Source: Rodentibacter ratti (GTDB taxonomy: Bacteria > Pseudomonadota > Gammaproteobacteria > Enterobacterales > Pasteurellaceae). From it: a DNA stretch of 64,000 nucleotides. The position numbers and the translations under genes were made by a program. A model generated the notes under the pieces. The model was not told where the DNA came from. It did not search any database and worked only from the letters and a program-made list of their open reading frames with translations. This document shows, piece after piece, positions 30,749 through 40,023 of the stretch (position 1 is its first letter; each line of letters opens with the position of its first letter). The stretch spans positions 62,001 through 126,000 of the forward strand of contig NZ_MLAJ01000002.1 of assembly GCF_002000485.1 (NCBI RefSeq), read 5' to 3'.

Positions 30749-31089
30749 TAGTGAGCCGCCTCATTCGCATGATTAAGATTATATTTTGGAATTTCCACCA
30801 CTAAATCTTCCTCTCCCACGATACACTGGCAAGAAAGACGGCTCTCCATTTCCAAACCCCATGCTTTATCCAGCATATCTTCTTCTTGATCACTGGTTTC
30901 GTTTAAAGAATCAAATCCTTCACGAATAACCACATGGCAAGTCGTGCAAGCGCAAGAGCCATCACAAGCGTGATGAATCTCTACCCCCGCATTATGTGCC
31001 ACTTCTAACAAGTTATCACCGGCAGCTGCATCCACCACCATACCTTCCGGGCAAAATTCTTCATTTGGTAAAAAAATCACTTTTGGCAT
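30748..31089 (-). CDS. fdx: ISC-type [2Fe-2S] ferredoxin
   Basis: 113 residues from the ATG at 31089, which has GAGGAAAG as ribosome site; an upstream in-frame start would add seven codons. Fdx supplies electrons for cluster assembly. The four cluster cysteines lie in [14 protein letters not shown] (about residues 41-54) and [11 protein letters not shown]. Starts [17 protein letters not shown] like other ISC ferredoxins. Between hscA and iscX. Confidence 0.97.
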   Translation of the reverse strand: MPKVIFLPNEEFCPEGMVVDAAAGDNLLEVAHNAGVEIHHACDGSCACTTCHVVIREGFDSLNETSDQEEDMLDKAWGLEMESRLSCQCIVGEEDLVVEIPKYNLNHANEAAH

Positions 31090-31173
31090 AATACTTTCCT
31101 CAAATCTCAATGATTAAAAAACAGCCTATTTTAAATAAAATTAAAACTCATCTAAATTTAACCGCACTTTTCT

Positions 31174-33033
31174 TTACAATTTTTCCATATCCGATACGTT
31201 CTTACCGGTTAAAGCGCGATTAATGCTCGCATTCATTCGTCTTGCAGCAAATTCTTGCGTGGCGGCATCTAAGTCTTTAATGCCCTGTGCGATGGCATGA
31301 CGATCACTCCCCTGTTTCACCTCCATCAATTGTTTCAACACCGCTTCAATATGATGAAATTCTTCAATGCTAAGCAACGCTGAACCATCTGCCTGTAATG
31401 CCACAATCACACTCTCAATCACACGATCAGCTTCCACACGTTGCTCCGCCAATTCACGAGCCTGTAAATCTTCTTGTGCATGGTCAAAGGAAGATTTGAT
31501 CATCGCCGTCACTTCCTCATCGGTTAAACCATAAGAAGGCTTAATTTGAATTGATGCTTGCACTTTGGTGGATTTTTCCATCGCAGTGACACTTAATAAA
31601 CCATCGGCATCTACTTGGTAGGTCACACGAATATGTGCCGCACCCGCTGCCATTGGCGGAATGCCGCGTAAGGTGAAACGTCCAAGTGAACGACAATCCG
31701 CCACCAATTCACGCTCACCTTGCACCACATGTACGCTCATTGCTGTTTGACCGTCTTTAAAGGTGGTAAATTCTTGCGCTCGAGCAACGGGAATAGTGGT
31801 ATTGCGTGGAATAATTTTTTCCACCAAACCGCCCATGGTTTCAATACCGAGTGAAAGTGGCACCACATCAAGCAATAGCATATTGGCATCGGTTTTATTG
31901 CCGACTAAAATATCCGCTTGAATCGCCGCCCCAAGCGCCACTACTTTATCCGGATCGATAGAAGTGAGTGGCGTTTTGCCAAAAAATTCACCCACTTGCT
32001 CACGAACATAGGGTACTCGTGTTGAACCGCCTACCATCACCACTTCTTGAACTTCATTCACATCAACATTGGCATCTTTTAATGCTCGGCGACAAGCGAG
32101 TAACGAACGTTTTACGAGCGGATAAATCAGTTCATTGAATTGGTCACGAGTGATTGTCGTAGAAAAATCTTGCCAAGAAATGACCGCACTTCCAGCTTGA
32201 CTTAAGGCAACTTTCGCTTGAGCGGCAAGGGTTAACAGTTCACGTTGTTGATTGACATTTTGTGGTTGGAATTGTGTTTGTTTTATAACCCAATCAGCAA
32301 TACAATGATCGAAATCATCGCCCCCTAAAGCCGTATCACCACCGGTTGCAAGGACTTCAAATACCCCTTTCGATAAACGTAGGATAGAAATATCAAAGGT
32401 TCCGCCACCTAAATCATAAACTGCAATGATCCCTTCTTTGCCGCTATCTAAACCGTACGCCACTGCGGCAGCTGTGGGTTCATTCAATAAACGTAATACA
32501 TTCAACCCCGCCAAACGTGCCGCATCTTTCGTGCTTTGGCGTTGGGCATCATCAAAATAGGCAGGAACCGTAATCACAACCCCTGATAGTTCCCCACCAA
32601 GGCGTTGTTCTGCAATATGGTTCAAATGTGCCAAAATATCGGCTGACACTTCCACCGGACTTTTTTTCCCTTGGTTTGTGAGAAGCAACGGCAAGCCATT
32701 TTCACTCGCCACAAAATCATAAGGCATGGTGGGATAACGAGTCTGCACATCGGTTAAACTTCGTCCGATTAAGCGTTTAGCAGAAATTATCGTATTTTTA
32801 GGATCAATTGAGGCTTGCGCAAAAGCTTCTACCCCGACTTGTTTTTCCTTTTTTCCATACTGCACAACGGAAGGTATGAGGCTGCGTTCTTGCTCATCAT
32901 TTAAAATCACAGCTTGACCGCTTCTCACCGCAGCAATCAAGGAATTGGTTGTCCCCAAATCAATCCCTACCGCTAAACGATGTTGATGAGGTGCGGCTGT
33001 TTGGCCGGGTTCTGAAATCTGTAATAATGCCAT
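31174..33033 (-). CDS. hscA: Fe-S cluster chaperone HscA (Hsp70 family)
   Basis: 619 residues. HscA is a specialised Hsp70 ATPase that, with HscB, helps move a cluster from IscU to target proteins. The ATPase domain shows [13 protein letters not shown] (about residues 22-34), [16 protein letters not shown] and [14 protein letters not shown]; the substrate-binding domain follows from about residue 390. In this operon it is separated from hscB by an extra gene (33059-33745). Confidence 0.97.
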   Translation of the reverse strand: MALLQISEPGQTAAPHQHRLAVGIDLGTTNSLIAAVRSGQAVILNDEQERSLIPSVVQYGKKEKQVGVEAFAQASIDPKNTIISAKRLIGRSLTDVQTRYPTMPYDFVASENGLPLLLTNQGKKSPVEVSADILAHLNHIAEQRLGGELSGVVITVPAYFDDAQRQSTKDAARLAGLNVLRLLNEPTAAAVAYGLDSGKEGIIAVYDLGGGTFDISILRLSKGVFEVLATGGDTALGGDDFDHCIADWVIKQTQFQPQNVNQQRELLTLAAQAKVALSQAGSAVISWQDFSTTITRDQFNELIYPLVKRSLLACRRALKDANVDVNEVQEVVMVGGSTRVPYVREQVGEFFGKTPLTSIDPDKVVALGAAIQADILVGNKTDANMLLLDVVPLSLGIETMGGLVEKIIPRNTTIPVARAQEFTTFKDGQTAMSVHVVQGERELVADCRSLGRFTLRGIPPMAAGAAHIRVTYQVDADGLLSVTAMEKSTKVQASIQIKPSYGLTDEEVTAMIKSSFDHAQEDLQARELAEQRVEADRVIESVIVALQADGSALLSIEEFHHIEAVLKQLMEVKQGSDRHAIAQGIKDLDAATQEFAARRMNASINRALTGKNVSDMEKL

Positions 33034-33058
33034 AATATTTCTTTTCTATTTCAATCAG

Positions 33059-33745
33059 TTATGCCACAGAATAAGCCATTTCAAATTTATCTTTTTCAAC
33101 GAAACAAGCGTGATAATGGGTTTCAATATTCACTTCACGTTTTTGGCGTTGATCCATTGCCATGGCTTTTTCTTCATTTAAATCCGGGGTGAAAACAAAC
33201 ACTTGATTGCCATCAAGTTGTTTCACCTCTTCTTGCCAATTTTGCCAAAATAAGCCTTGGTAGAAGGCATCCAGATCGCCATTTAACGCCCAAGCCAAAA
33301 ATTCCGTATAAGTAAAATTCAAATTATGCCAAACCAAATCCTTTGGTGAAAAATAATAGATTTTACCGAGATTTTCCCCTAAAGAACCACCATTTAACGC
33401 AAAATAGCCTCCAATCACGTCATCGGCCACCAATAAATATTGCGGCTTTTCCCCTGATTCCTTGAAAGATTTACTAAAATTCCAATCCATCAATCCTCGT
33501 GGTAATTGAAAACTACCGGAACCTAAAATGCGTAGCCAACCATGATGAATAAGAATACCGCCTGTTTCATAAATCACCGCTCCCATCGGGGATGAGGTGG
33601 GCATTTGCATCGTAAACAGTTCACGTTCGGCACTAGGCTGATCTTTCTTAATCACTCGACAATGATTACGAGCCTGTTCAATCCATTGGGAAAGTGTTGG
33701 CCAAGCAGAAGATTGCGGCGAAATGAGTTGTTCAAGAGTTTGCAT
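33059..33745 (-). CDS. DUF2625 family protein inserted between hscB and hscA
   Basis: 228 residues, soluble, no signal peptide and no membrane segment. I recognise the DUF2625 pattern: LISPQSSAWPTLSQWIEQA near the start, ETGGILIHHGWLRILGSGSF (about residues 60-79), LPRGLMDWN, then LVADDVIGGYFALNGGSLG and KIYYFSPKDLVWHNLNFTYTEF. Function is unknown. It is co-directional with the isc genes and, as I recall, H. influenzae has an uncharacterised gene in the same place. An uptake-sequence hairpin separates it from hscB, so its expression may be lower than the upstream genes. Confidence 0.8.
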   Translation of the reverse strand: MQTLEQLISPQSSAWPTLSQWIEQARNHCRVIKKDQPSAERELFTMQMPTSSPMGAVIYETGGILIHHGWLRILGSGSFQLPRGLMDWNFSKSFKESGEKPQYLLVADDVIGGYFALNGGSLGENLGKIYYFSPKDLVWHNLNFTYTEFLAWALNGDLDAFYQGLFWQNWQEEVKQLDGNQVFVFTPDLNEEKAMAMDQRQKREVNIETHYHACFVEKDKFEMAYSVA

Positions 33746-33762
33746 AATCGGGATTACATCAT

Positions 33763-33791
33763 TAAAAGTGCGGTCAATTTCACCGCACTTT
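33763..33791 (-). terminator. Uptake-sequence hairpin between hscB and the DUF2625 gene
   Basis: AAAAGTGCGGTC and CACCGCACTTTA form a stem with a short loop; read leftward it ends in CTTTTAATG. Being inside the isc operon, it would act as a partial terminator or mRNA stabiliser. Confidence 0.55.
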
Positions 33792-33792
33792 A

Positions 33793-34311
33793 TTATTCAA
33801 AAAAGCGTTCTTCTACACGCTCAATTTCTTCTGTGAGTTTGCGTGTAAAGCGTAATTTATCACAAAGTTGTGTAGTTTTGGCCCACTGTTGGGCTTGGAT
33901 ACTATGAGAAAGTGCGGTCAATAATTGCTGTGTTTCTTGACGAATGTCCCTTGCCAACGCATCCAATGCTTGTTCATCTTTTTGGCTTTCTACATTTTCC
34001 AATTGCTCGCGCCATTGTAACTGCTGCATTAAAAACGCCACATCTTGTGTACTTTTTTGTTCAATATCTTGCTGTTCACACAAATTAAGCGCAACAATCG
34101 CTTCCGCTCTAAGAATCGGATCTTTTAACGTTTTTAAGGCATCATTCACTTCTGTCGATTTTTGCATCGCTATTCTCTGCTCTGCGGCACTTGCAGCAAC
34201 GAAATTATCAGGATGCAAGGCTTTTTGTAATTCCAAATAACGTGCATTTAACGCTTGCGTATCTAGTTGGAAATCAACAGGTAAATCAAAAATTTCAAAG
34301 GGGTTTAACAT
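33793..34311 (-). CDS. hscB: Fe-S cluster co-chaperone HscB
   Basis: 172 residues. HscB is a J-domain protein that brings IscU to HscA and stimulates its ATPase. The J domain is at the N-terminus (NPFEIFDLPVDFQLDTQALN, then ELQKALHPDNFV with the HPD motif near residue 33). The C-terminal helical domain binds IscU. Immediately downstream of iscA. Confidence 0.96.
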   Translation of the reverse strand: MLNPFEIFDLPVDFQLDTQALNARYLELQKALHPDNFVAASAAEQRIAMQKSTEVNDALKTLKDPILRAEAIVALNLCEQQDIEQKSTQDVAFLMQQLQWREQLENVESQKDEQALDALARDIRQETQQLLTALSHSIQAQQWAKTTQLCDKLRFTRKLTEEIERVEERFFE

Positions 34312-34328
34312 TATCTTTCAACTCAACA

Positions 34329-34652
34329 TTACACGTGGAAACTTTCACCGCAACCACAGGATTCTTTCACATTCGGATTGTTATATTTAAAGCCTTCGTT
34401 CAAACCTTCTTTGACATAATCCAATTCAATGCCGTTGAGATAGACTAAACTTTTCGGATCAATAATCACCTTCACGCCATGTTGTTCAAAGACTTGATCT
34501 TCTTCATTTAAGACATCGACAAATTCCAATACATAGGCTAAACCTGAACATCCTGATGTCTTCACCCCCAGACGCAAGCCGATACCTTTTCCGCGATTAT
34601 CTAAAAAAGCTTTCACGCGTTGAGCGGCTTTTTCTGTTAATGTAATACTCAT
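34329..34652 (-). CDS. iscA: Iron-sulfur cluster assembly protein IscA
   Basis: 107 residues. An A-type carrier that passes clusters to apo-proteins. The three conserved cysteines are visible: C35 in [10 protein letters not shown] and the C-terminal pair in [11 protein letters not shown]. Starts [16 protein letters not shown]. Between iscU and hscB. Confidence 0.97.
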   Translation of the reverse strand: MSITLTEKAAQRVKAFLDNRGKGIGLRLGVKTSGCSGLAYVLEFVDVLNEEDQVFEQHGVKVIIDPKSLVYLNGIELDYVKEGLNEGFKYNNPNVKESCGCGESFHV

Positions 34653-34672
34653 TCTTCCCCCGAGAGATCAGT

Positions 34673-34704
34673 AAAAGTGCGGTCAAAAACAACCGCACTT
34701 TTTT
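34673..34704 (-). terminator. Uptake-sequence hairpin between iscU and iscA
   Basis: AAAAGTGCGGT and ACCGCACTTTT pair around a CAAAAACA loop. Read leftward it ends in TTTTACTG. It lies 3 bases after the iscU stop inside the isc operon, so it may lower expression of iscA and later genes. Confidence 0.6.
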
Positions 34705-34706
34705 AT

Positions 34707-35090
34707 TTATTCACCTTGCTTTGCTTTATAATCGGCAATCGCTGCTTTTATCGCATCCTCAGCTAAAATCGAACAGTGAACTTTTACTGGTGGTAATTCT
34801 AACTCTTCCGCAATTTGGCTGTTTTTAATTGCCCCAGCTTCCTCTAAAGATTTACCTTTAACCCACTCGGTAATCAATGAGCTTGATGCAATCGCAGAGC
34901 CACAACCGTAGGTTTTAAATTTTGCATCTTCGATAATGCCGTTATCATTGACTTTAATTTGTAACTGCATCACGTCACCACAAGCCGGTGCTCCTACCAT
35001 TCCGGTACCGACAGAACTGTCCTTTTTGTCCATTGATCCCACATTACGTGGATTTTCATAATGATCGATTACTTTTTCACTATAAGCCAT
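34707..35090 (-). CDS. iscU: Iron-sulfur cluster scaffold protein IscU
   Basis: 127 residues. IscU holds the nascent cluster on three cysteines, seen in GAPACGDVMQ, TYGCGSAIASS and VHCSILAEDA. The LPPVK motif recognised by HscA is present directly before VHCS. Starts MAYSEKVIDHYENPRNVG. Between iscS and iscA. Confidence 0.98.
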   Translation of the reverse strand: MAYSEKVIDHYENPRNVGSMDKKDSSVGTGMVGAPACGDVMQLQIKVNDNGIIEDAKFKTYGCGSAIASSSLITEWVKGKSLEEAGAIKNSQIAEELELPPVKVHCSILAEDAIKAAIADYKAKQGE

Positions 35091-35157
35091 TTTAACTTTC
35101 CTTTTCTAAATTCTGATAAAAAACTATCCTTCACCCATTTCAGAGGGTAATGAGATA

Positions 35158-36372
35158 TTAGTGGGCAGACCACTCAATCGTGTTAAGGTCAATACCTTCT
35201 TTAAACATATCCCATAATGGGGATAGCTCACGTAATTTTTCAACCGCATTTTTGACTAAATTAACGGTATAATCAATTTCTTCTTCAGTGGTATAACGAC
35301 CCAGAGTAAAACGAATTGAGCTGTGCGCTAATTCATCGTTCAAACCTAATGCTCTCAATACATAAGATGGCTCAAGACTTGCAGAAGTACAAGCAGAACC
35401 GGATGAGACCGCAATGTCACGTAATGACATCATTAATGATTCACCTTCTACATAGTTAAAACTGATGTTTAAATTATTATCCAGACGATGTTCCATAGAA
35501 CCATTAACATAGGTTTCTTCAATATCTTTCAAGCCGTTATATAAACGATCACGAAGGGCTTTTAAACGTGGCATTTCTGTTGCCATTTCTTCTTTCGCAA
35601 TACGATAGGCTTCACCCATACCCACAATTTGATGAACAGGTAATGTACCTGAACGCATACCACGTTCGTGACCACCACCATGAATAATCGCTTCTAAACG
35701 GACACGAGGTTTACGGCGAACATATAACGCACCAATACCTTTTGGTCCATAAAGTTTATGGCTAGACATTGACATCAAATCCACCGGTAATTCGGCAAGA
35801 TTAATTGCTACTTTCCCGACACTTTGCGTTGCATCAACATGGAAAAGGGTTTTATTTGCACGACAAAGCTCACCAATCGCCTTAATATCTTGAATCACAC
35901 CAATTTCATTATTGGCGTGCATAATTGAAACCAAAATAGTATCAGGACGAAGTGCCGCTTTGAATTTTTCTAAATCCACTAAACCATCAGATTCCGGTGA
36001 TAAATAAGTGACTTCAAACCCTTCACGCTCCAATTGACGGCAAGTATCTAATACTGCCTTGTGTTCGGTTTTGCAAGTAATAATATGTTTACCTTTGGTT
36101 TGATAAAAATGTGCCACACCTTTAATCGCCAAATTATCCGATTCCGTTGCACCGGATGTAAACACAATTTCACGAGAATCAGCACCAATTAAATCGGCAA
36201 TTTGATTACGTGCAATATCCACAGCTTCTTCTGCTTGCCAACCAAATTTATGTGAGCGTGAAGCCGGATTTCCGAAGGTGCCCTCAATGGTTAAAAATTC
36301 CATCATTTTTTTAGCGACTCGTTCATCTACTGGACAAGTTGCCGCATAATCCAAATAAATAGGTAATTTCAT
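35158..36372 (-). CDS. iscS: Cysteine desulfurase IscS
   Basis: 404 residues from the ATG at 36372, which has GGAG six bases upstream; an in-frame GTG lies two codons before. IscS is a PLP enzyme that takes sulfur from cysteine for Fe-S clusters and tRNA thiolation. The PLP lysine is in [11 protein letters not shown] (about residue 206) and the persulfide cysteine in [16 protein letters not shown] (about 328). Starts [18 protein letters not shown]. Second gene of the isc operon. Confidence 0.98.
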   Translation of the reverse strand: MKLPIYLDYAATCPVDERVAKKMMEFLTIEGTFGNPASRSHKFGWQAEEAVDIARNQIADLIGADSREIVFTSGATESDNLAIKGVAHFYQTKGKHIITCKTEHKAVLDTCRQLEREGFEVTYLSPESDGLVDLEKFKAALRPDTILVSIMHANNEIGVIQDIKAIGELCRANKTLFHVDATQSVGKVAINLAELPVDLMSMSSHKLYGPKGIGALYVRRKPRVRLEAIIHGGGHERGMRSGTLPVHQIVGMGEAYRIAKEEMATEMPRLKALRDRLYNGLKDIEETYVNGSMEHRLDNNLNISFNYVEGESLMMSLRDIAVSSGSACTSASLEPSYVLRALGLNDELAHSSIRFTLGRYTTEEEIDYTVNLVKNAVEKLRELSPLWDMFKEGIDLNTIEWSAH

Positions 36373-36432
36373 TTTCACTCCTAAAAATCATTCCAAATTT
36401 GACCGCACATAAAATGTGCAACTACTTTCCTT

Positions 36433-36888
36433 TTATGGATTCATTAATACTAAATTTTCAAAATCATGATGCGATGAATGCTTTTGACTACGCTTACTGA
36501 CAAGTTCTGCCAAGGTAATTTCATTCAAGAAACTTTCAATACGATTACTGAGATCCTCCCAAAGAGCATGAGTTAAGCACTCTTTTCCATTTTGACAGTT
36601 TCCTCTACCTAAACATTTAGTCACATGGATATTCTCGTTTACGGCAGAAATAATCATGCCTACAGAAATTTTATCACTTGATAAGCCAAGTCTATACCCC
36701 CCACCCGGTCCACGGACGCTTTTCACTAATCCGTCACGACGCAATTTAGCAAAAAGCTGTTCTAGATATGATAATGAAATATTTTGACGTTCAGAAATAT
36801 CAGCAAGACTCACCGGGCCAGATTCTGCATTTAATGCGATATCTAGCACCGCGGTCACCGCATAACGTCCCTTTGAGGTAAGTTTCAT
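36433..36888 (-). CDS. iscR: Fe-S cluster regulator IscR
   Basis: 151 residues, an Rrf2-family winged helix repressor that senses cluster supply. The [2Fe-2S] ligand cysteines are in [18 protein letters not shown] (about residues 91-108). N-terminal [19 protein letters not shown] and [18 protein letters not shown] give the DNA-binding domain. First gene of the isc operon and expected to repress itself through the box at 36920-36944. Confidence 0.98.
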   Translation of the reverse strand: MKLTSKGRYAVTAVLDIALNAESGPVSLADISERQNISLSYLEQLFAKLRRDGLVKSVRGPGGGYRLGLSSDKISVGMIISAVNENIHVTKCLGRGNCQNGKECLTHALWEDLSNRIESFLNEITLAELVSKRSQKHSSHHDFENLVLMNP

Positions 36889-36919
36889 AAAGTTTCCTTA
36901 AAATTGCGCTAATGTTTAC

Positions 36920-36944
36920 ATATCCGACCAAAATAATCAACTAT
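36920..36944 (-). promoter_or_regulatory. IscR type-1 binding site in the iscR promoter
   Basis: Read leftward (36944 to 36920) the 25 bases fit the published type-1 IscR pattern ATASYYGACTRWWWYAGTCRRSTAT at 22 of 25 positions by my count; the left arm is ATAGTTGAT and the right arm GTCGGATAT. It is 32 bases before the iscR start and overlaps the last codons of trmJ. A possible -35 TTGATT lies inside it. Autorepression by holo-IscR is inferred from the E. coli model. Confidence 0.8.
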
Positions 36945-37671
36945 CTATCTTGGGCAAACTTAACCGTTTTTCAACCGCACTTAGCATACCGCGCAGAATA
37001 TTGAGTTCATTTTTTTCTATATTTGCACGATTGTATAAACGTCTCAGTTTCTGCATTACACCTTGATTTTGAATAAATCCGAGAGATTGATACAGCTGTT
37101 CAGTATGATTAAAAAAATACTCCATCTCTTGAACTGTCACTGACTGACTTTCTGCCGCCTTTTCTGGAAAAGTCAAAGTAGCATTACAGTGTTTCATCGA
37201 ATTCGCCATACGCAACTCATAACTAACAAGTTGGACTGCCATTGCCAAATTTAATGAAGAATAATCAGGATTAGCCGGAATCGTTAAGTGATAATGGCAT
37301 TTAATTAATTCATCGTTGTGCAAACCGACACGCTCTCTCCCAAAAACAATGGCCACTTTACCTTGGTGTTTTACCACTTTTTCTGCACATTCTCTTGGTT
37401 CAATTAATGTACTCTGTAAGTGACGCAAACGTGCACTTGTTCCAATCACTAAAGAACAATCGGCCACAGCCTCATCAAAACTTGATACTATTTTTGCATT
37501 CTTAACAATATCAGCCGCTCCAGCAGCAAGTGCAATAGATTGCTCATCAACGGCTTTAGGAGAAACAAGGCATAACTGAGAAAGCCCCATTGTTTTCATT
37601 GCTCTTGCTGAAGATCCAATATTCCCACTATGTGAGGTTTCAATGAGAACTATTCGGATACGATCAAACAT
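36937..37671 (-). CDS. trmJ: tRNA (cytidine/uridine-32-2'-O)-methyltransferase TrmJ
   Basis: 244 residues, a SPOUT-class methyltransferase modifying position 32 in the tRNA anticodon loop. Motif 1 IVLIETSHSGNIGSSARAMK (about residues 7-26), motif 2 VAIVFGRERVGLHNDEL (about 104-120) and motif 3 PANPDYSSLNLAMAVQLV (about 133-150) form the knotted SAM site. It directly precedes iscR in the same direction, as in E. coli and Haemophilus. Its stop lies inside the IscR box. Confidence 0.97.
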   Translation of the reverse strand: MFDRIRIVLIETSHSGNIGSSARAMKTMGLSQLCLVSPKAVDEQSIALAAGAADIVKNAKIVSSFDEAVADCSLVIGTSARLRHLQSTLIEPRECAEKVVKHQGKVAIVFGRERVGLHNDELIKCHYHLTIPANPDYSSLNLAMAVQLVSYELRMANSMKHCNATLTFPEKAAESQSVTVQEMEYFFNHTEQLYQSLGFIQNQGVMQKLRRLYNRANIEKNELNILRGMLSAVEKRLSLPKIDS

Positions 37672-37706
37672 TATGCTTTATTACCTGATTAAATACTTGG
37701 GGTATT

Positions 37707-37735
37707 TTATCATAATAACCTTTAATTTAAGTCAA
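37707..37735 (-). promoter_or_regulatory. Promoter of trmJ
   Basis: Read leftward: TTGACT (37735-37730), 17-base spacer, TGATAA (37712-37707); TATGAT two bases earlier is an alternative -10. It is 36 bases before the trmJ start. Confidence 0.6.
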
Positions 37736-37849
37736 GAATTTCCTTATTTTAAAAATAAAGATTACTTATCAATAAATAAACCAGGTGGCAAAACCAAGTG
37801 CGGAAAGAACTATAACTTGCTTATGATCTCTGGAAATATAAATGTGAGT

Positions 37850-37925
37850 TGGTGGGTCGTGAAGGATTCGAACCTTCGACCAACGGATTAAAAGTCCGCT
37901 GCTCTACCGACTGAGCTAACGACCC
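37850..37925 (-). tRNA. tRNA-Lys (anticodon UUU), copy 2
   Basis: 76 bases read leftward, GGGTCGT acceptor arm pairing with ACGACCC, D-arm TAGCTCAGTCGGTAGAGCA, anticodon loop CTTTTAA giving anticodon UUU, T-arm GTTCGAATC and encoded CCA (37852-37850). It appears identical to the copy at 37955-38030, 29 bases upstream, and both are probably on one transcript. Confidence 0.97.
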
Positions 37926-37954
37926 ATATATGATGCTTAAGAACTATATGGAAG

Positions 37955-38030
37955 TGGTGGGTCGTGAAGGATTCGAACCTTCGACCAACGGATTAAAAGT
38001 CCGCTGCTCTACCGACTGAGCTAACGACCC
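37955..38030 (-). tRNA. tRNA-Lys (anticodon UUU), copy 1
   Basis: 76 bases read leftward with the same cloverleaf as the second copy: acceptor GGGTCGT/ACGACCC, anticodon loop CTTTTAA, T-loop TTCGAATC, encoded CCA. It is the promoter-proximal copy. Lysine identity follows from the UUU anticodon. Confidence 0.97.
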
Positions 38031-38052
38031 ACATCATCTGTAACAGAGGCGT

Positions 38053-38080
38053 ATATTACTGATTTTATTTTTCTGCGCAA
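38053..38080 (-). promoter_or_regulatory. Promoter of the tRNA-Lys pair
   Basis: Read leftward: TTGCGC (38080-38075), 16-base spacer, TAATAT (38058-38053), then a GC-rich ACGCCTC discriminator typical of stringently controlled stable-RNA promoters. The first tRNA starts about 23 bases later. Confidence 0.5.
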
Positions 38081-38152
38081 GAAAAATTTTTCTGTTTTTT
38101 ATTAATTGATGGAATAGTCATCAATTTTTCGAAAAATAAACGATAAAAATTC

Positions 38153-38181
38153 AAAAGGTAGAGACTTAAGCCCCTACCTTT
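38153..38181 (-). terminator. Terminator after pal
   Basis: AAAGGTAG and CTACCTTT pair around a 12-base loop 22 bases after the pal stop; read leftward it ends CTACCTTTTGAATTTTT. It probably ends the tol-pal operon. Confidence 0.7.
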
Positions 38182-38203
38182 AGAAAATCAAACTTATCTA
38201 AAA

Positions 38204-38674
38204 TTAGTATGCTAATACAGCACGACGATTTTTAGAGTATGCAGCTTCATCATGACCTAATACTGCAGGTTTTTCTTCGCCATAAGAAACAGTTGAAACT
38301 TTGCTACCTTCTACGCCTTTACCCGCTAAGAAAGATTTAACTGCGTCTGCACGACGTTGACCTAAAGCGATATTATACTCAGGCGTACCGCGTTCGTCAG
38401 TGTTACCTTCAACAATCACTTTTGATGCAGGAGTTGCATTTAAGTATGCAGCATGTGCATCTAAGATTTGAACATACTCACCTTCGATATTATATTTGTC
38501 AAAACCGAAATATACTGTGTTGTAACGTTGTTGAAGATCTTCAACAGAATAACCACCGAAAGTTTGACCGTTTGTTGCAGCACCGTTGCCAGCCGCATCG
38601 TTGCTAGAGGAACTACATGCTGCTAATGCAGCTACAGAACCTGCAACTAATAATGATTTAACAAATTTGTTCAT
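38204..38674 (-). CDS. pal: Peptidoglycan-associated lipoprotein Pal (P6 homologue)
   Basis: 156 residues. A lipoprotein signal ends in LAACSSS (lipid-modified C20). The OmpA-like peptidoglycan-binding domain is visible: [20 protein letters not shown] and [20 protein letters not shown] followed by [10 protein letters not shown]. Pal anchors the outer membrane to peptidoglycan and works with TolB; in H. influenzae the homologue is the major antigen P6. It is the last gene of the tol-pal operon. Confidence 0.98.
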   Translation of the reverse strand: MNKFVKSLLVAGSVAALAACSSSSNDAAGNGAATNGQTFGGYSVEDLQQRYNTVYFGFDKYNIEGEYVQILDAHAAYLNATPASKVIVEGNTDERGTPEYNIALGQRRADAVKSFLAGKGVEGSKVSTVSYGEEKPAVLGHDEAAYSKNRRAVLAY

Positions 38675-38695
38675 TAGATTCTCCTAATCACATTT

Positions 38696-39979
38696 TTATT
38701 TAGTTAAATATGGAGACCAAGCTGGAAATTTTACTTGGCCATTACTTCCTGGAAGACTCGCCTTAAAGCGACCATCTGCAGAAACTAATTGTAGCACCTT
38801 TCCTAATCCTTGGGTAGAACTATAAATAATCATAATTCCATTCGGGGAAATACTCGGACTTTCACCTAGGAAAGATGTACTTAAAACTTCGGAAGCACCA
38901 GTTGCAAGATCCTGTTTAACCACATTGTTGTTACCATTGATCATAACAAGCGTTTTACCATCAGCACTAATTTGAGCACTACCACGACCACCCACTAAAG
39001 ATGCTCCACCACCGTTTGCACTCATACGATAAACTTGAGGTGAACCGCCTCTATCCGAAGTAAATAAAATTGAACTGCCATCCGGCGACCATGATGGCTC
39101 AGTGTTATTACCTGTCCCACGAGTTAATTGTGTCGGCGTTCCACCGTTTGAACTCATCACATAAATATTTAATGTCCCGTCTTGTGACGAAGCAAAGGCT
39201 AAACGGGAACCATCTGGTGAAAATGCCGGAGCACCATTATGGCCTGAAAATGAAGCAACAACTTTACGTGCGCCGGAACCTAAATCCTGAACGACTAATT
39301 GTGATTTTCTATTTTCAAACGAAACATATGCCAAACGTTTACCATCTGGCGACCATGCCGGAGACATAATTGGTTGAGAGCTACGATTCACTACAAATTG
39401 ATTATAACCATCGTAGTCTGCTACACGTACTTCATAAGGTTGTGAGCCTCCATTTTTTTGTACCACGTAGGCAATACGTGTTCTAAAAGCGCCACGAATA
39501 GCTGTCAATTTTTCAAATACTTCATCACTTACAGTATGTGCACCATAACGTAACCACTTATTTGTCACAGTATAGCTGTTTTGGGCAAGCACTGAGCCCG
39601 CATTACCTGATGCCCCAACCGTATCAACAAGCTGATAAGAAATATTATAACCACTACCGGTTGCGGTTACTTGTCCGACAACTACTGCATCAATACCTAA
39701 AGCACTCCAAGCTTCCGGATTGACTTCAGAGGCTGAAGTCGGTTTTTGAGGCATTTGAGCCACCGGAATCGGATTAAATTTACCACTATTACGTAAATCA
39801 TCCGCAACAATTTTTCCAATATCTTCCGGAGCAGACCCTGCAAATGGCACGACTGCAATGGGACGAGCACCATCAACACCTTCATCAATCACAATACGAA
39901 CTTCATCTTCTGCAACAGCATTACCTACGAAAGCAAGAACGATTGTAAATACGCCTACAAGCTTTTTAATTAATTTCAT
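38696..39979 (-). CDS. tolB: Tol-Pal system beta-propeller protein TolB
   Basis: 427 residues. Signal peptide residues 1-23 (ends VGNAVA). An N-terminal alpha/beta domain ([20 protein letters not shown]) precedes a six-bladed propeller with repeated [27 protein letters not shown] motifs (about residues 200-420). TolB is periplasmic and binds Pal and TolA. It lies between tolA and pal. Confidence 0.97.
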   Translation of the reverse strand: MKLIKKLVGVFTIVLAFVGNAVAEDEVRIVIDEGVDGARPIAVVPFAGSAPEDIGKIVADDLRNSGKFNPIPVAQMPQKPTSASEVNPEAWSALGIDAVVVGQVTATGSGYNISYQLVDTVGASGNAGSVLAQNSYTVTNKWLRYGAHTVSDEVFEKLTAIRGAFRTRIAYVVQKNGGSQPYEVRVADYDGYNQFVVNRSSQPIMSPAWSPDGKRLAYVSFENRKSQLVVQDLGSGARKVVASFSGHNGAPAFSPDGSRLAFASSQDGTLNIYVMSSNGGTPTQLTRGTGNNTEPSWSPDGSSILFTSDRGGSPQVYRMSANGGGASLVGGRGSAQISADGKTLVMINGNNNVVKQDLATGASEVLSTSFLGESPSISPNGIMIIYSSTQGLGKVLQLVSADGRFKASLPGSNGQVKFPAWSPYLTK

Positions 39980-40023
39980 TTTGTTACCTTTGAGTAAACT
40001 GATTAATACTTTCCAAAAATTAA

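Noticed and set aside
33605-33907. 100-codon + strand open frame across the DUF2625-hscB junction
   Set aside because: It runs antisense through two real genes and an uptake-sequence hairpin, and its protein has no recognisable feature.
37641-38203. Prophage or island integration at the tRNA-Lys pair
   Set aside because: Gene order around it (trmJ, tRNA-Lys, pal) is ordinary, both tRNAs are complete and no integrase or attachment duplication is seen.
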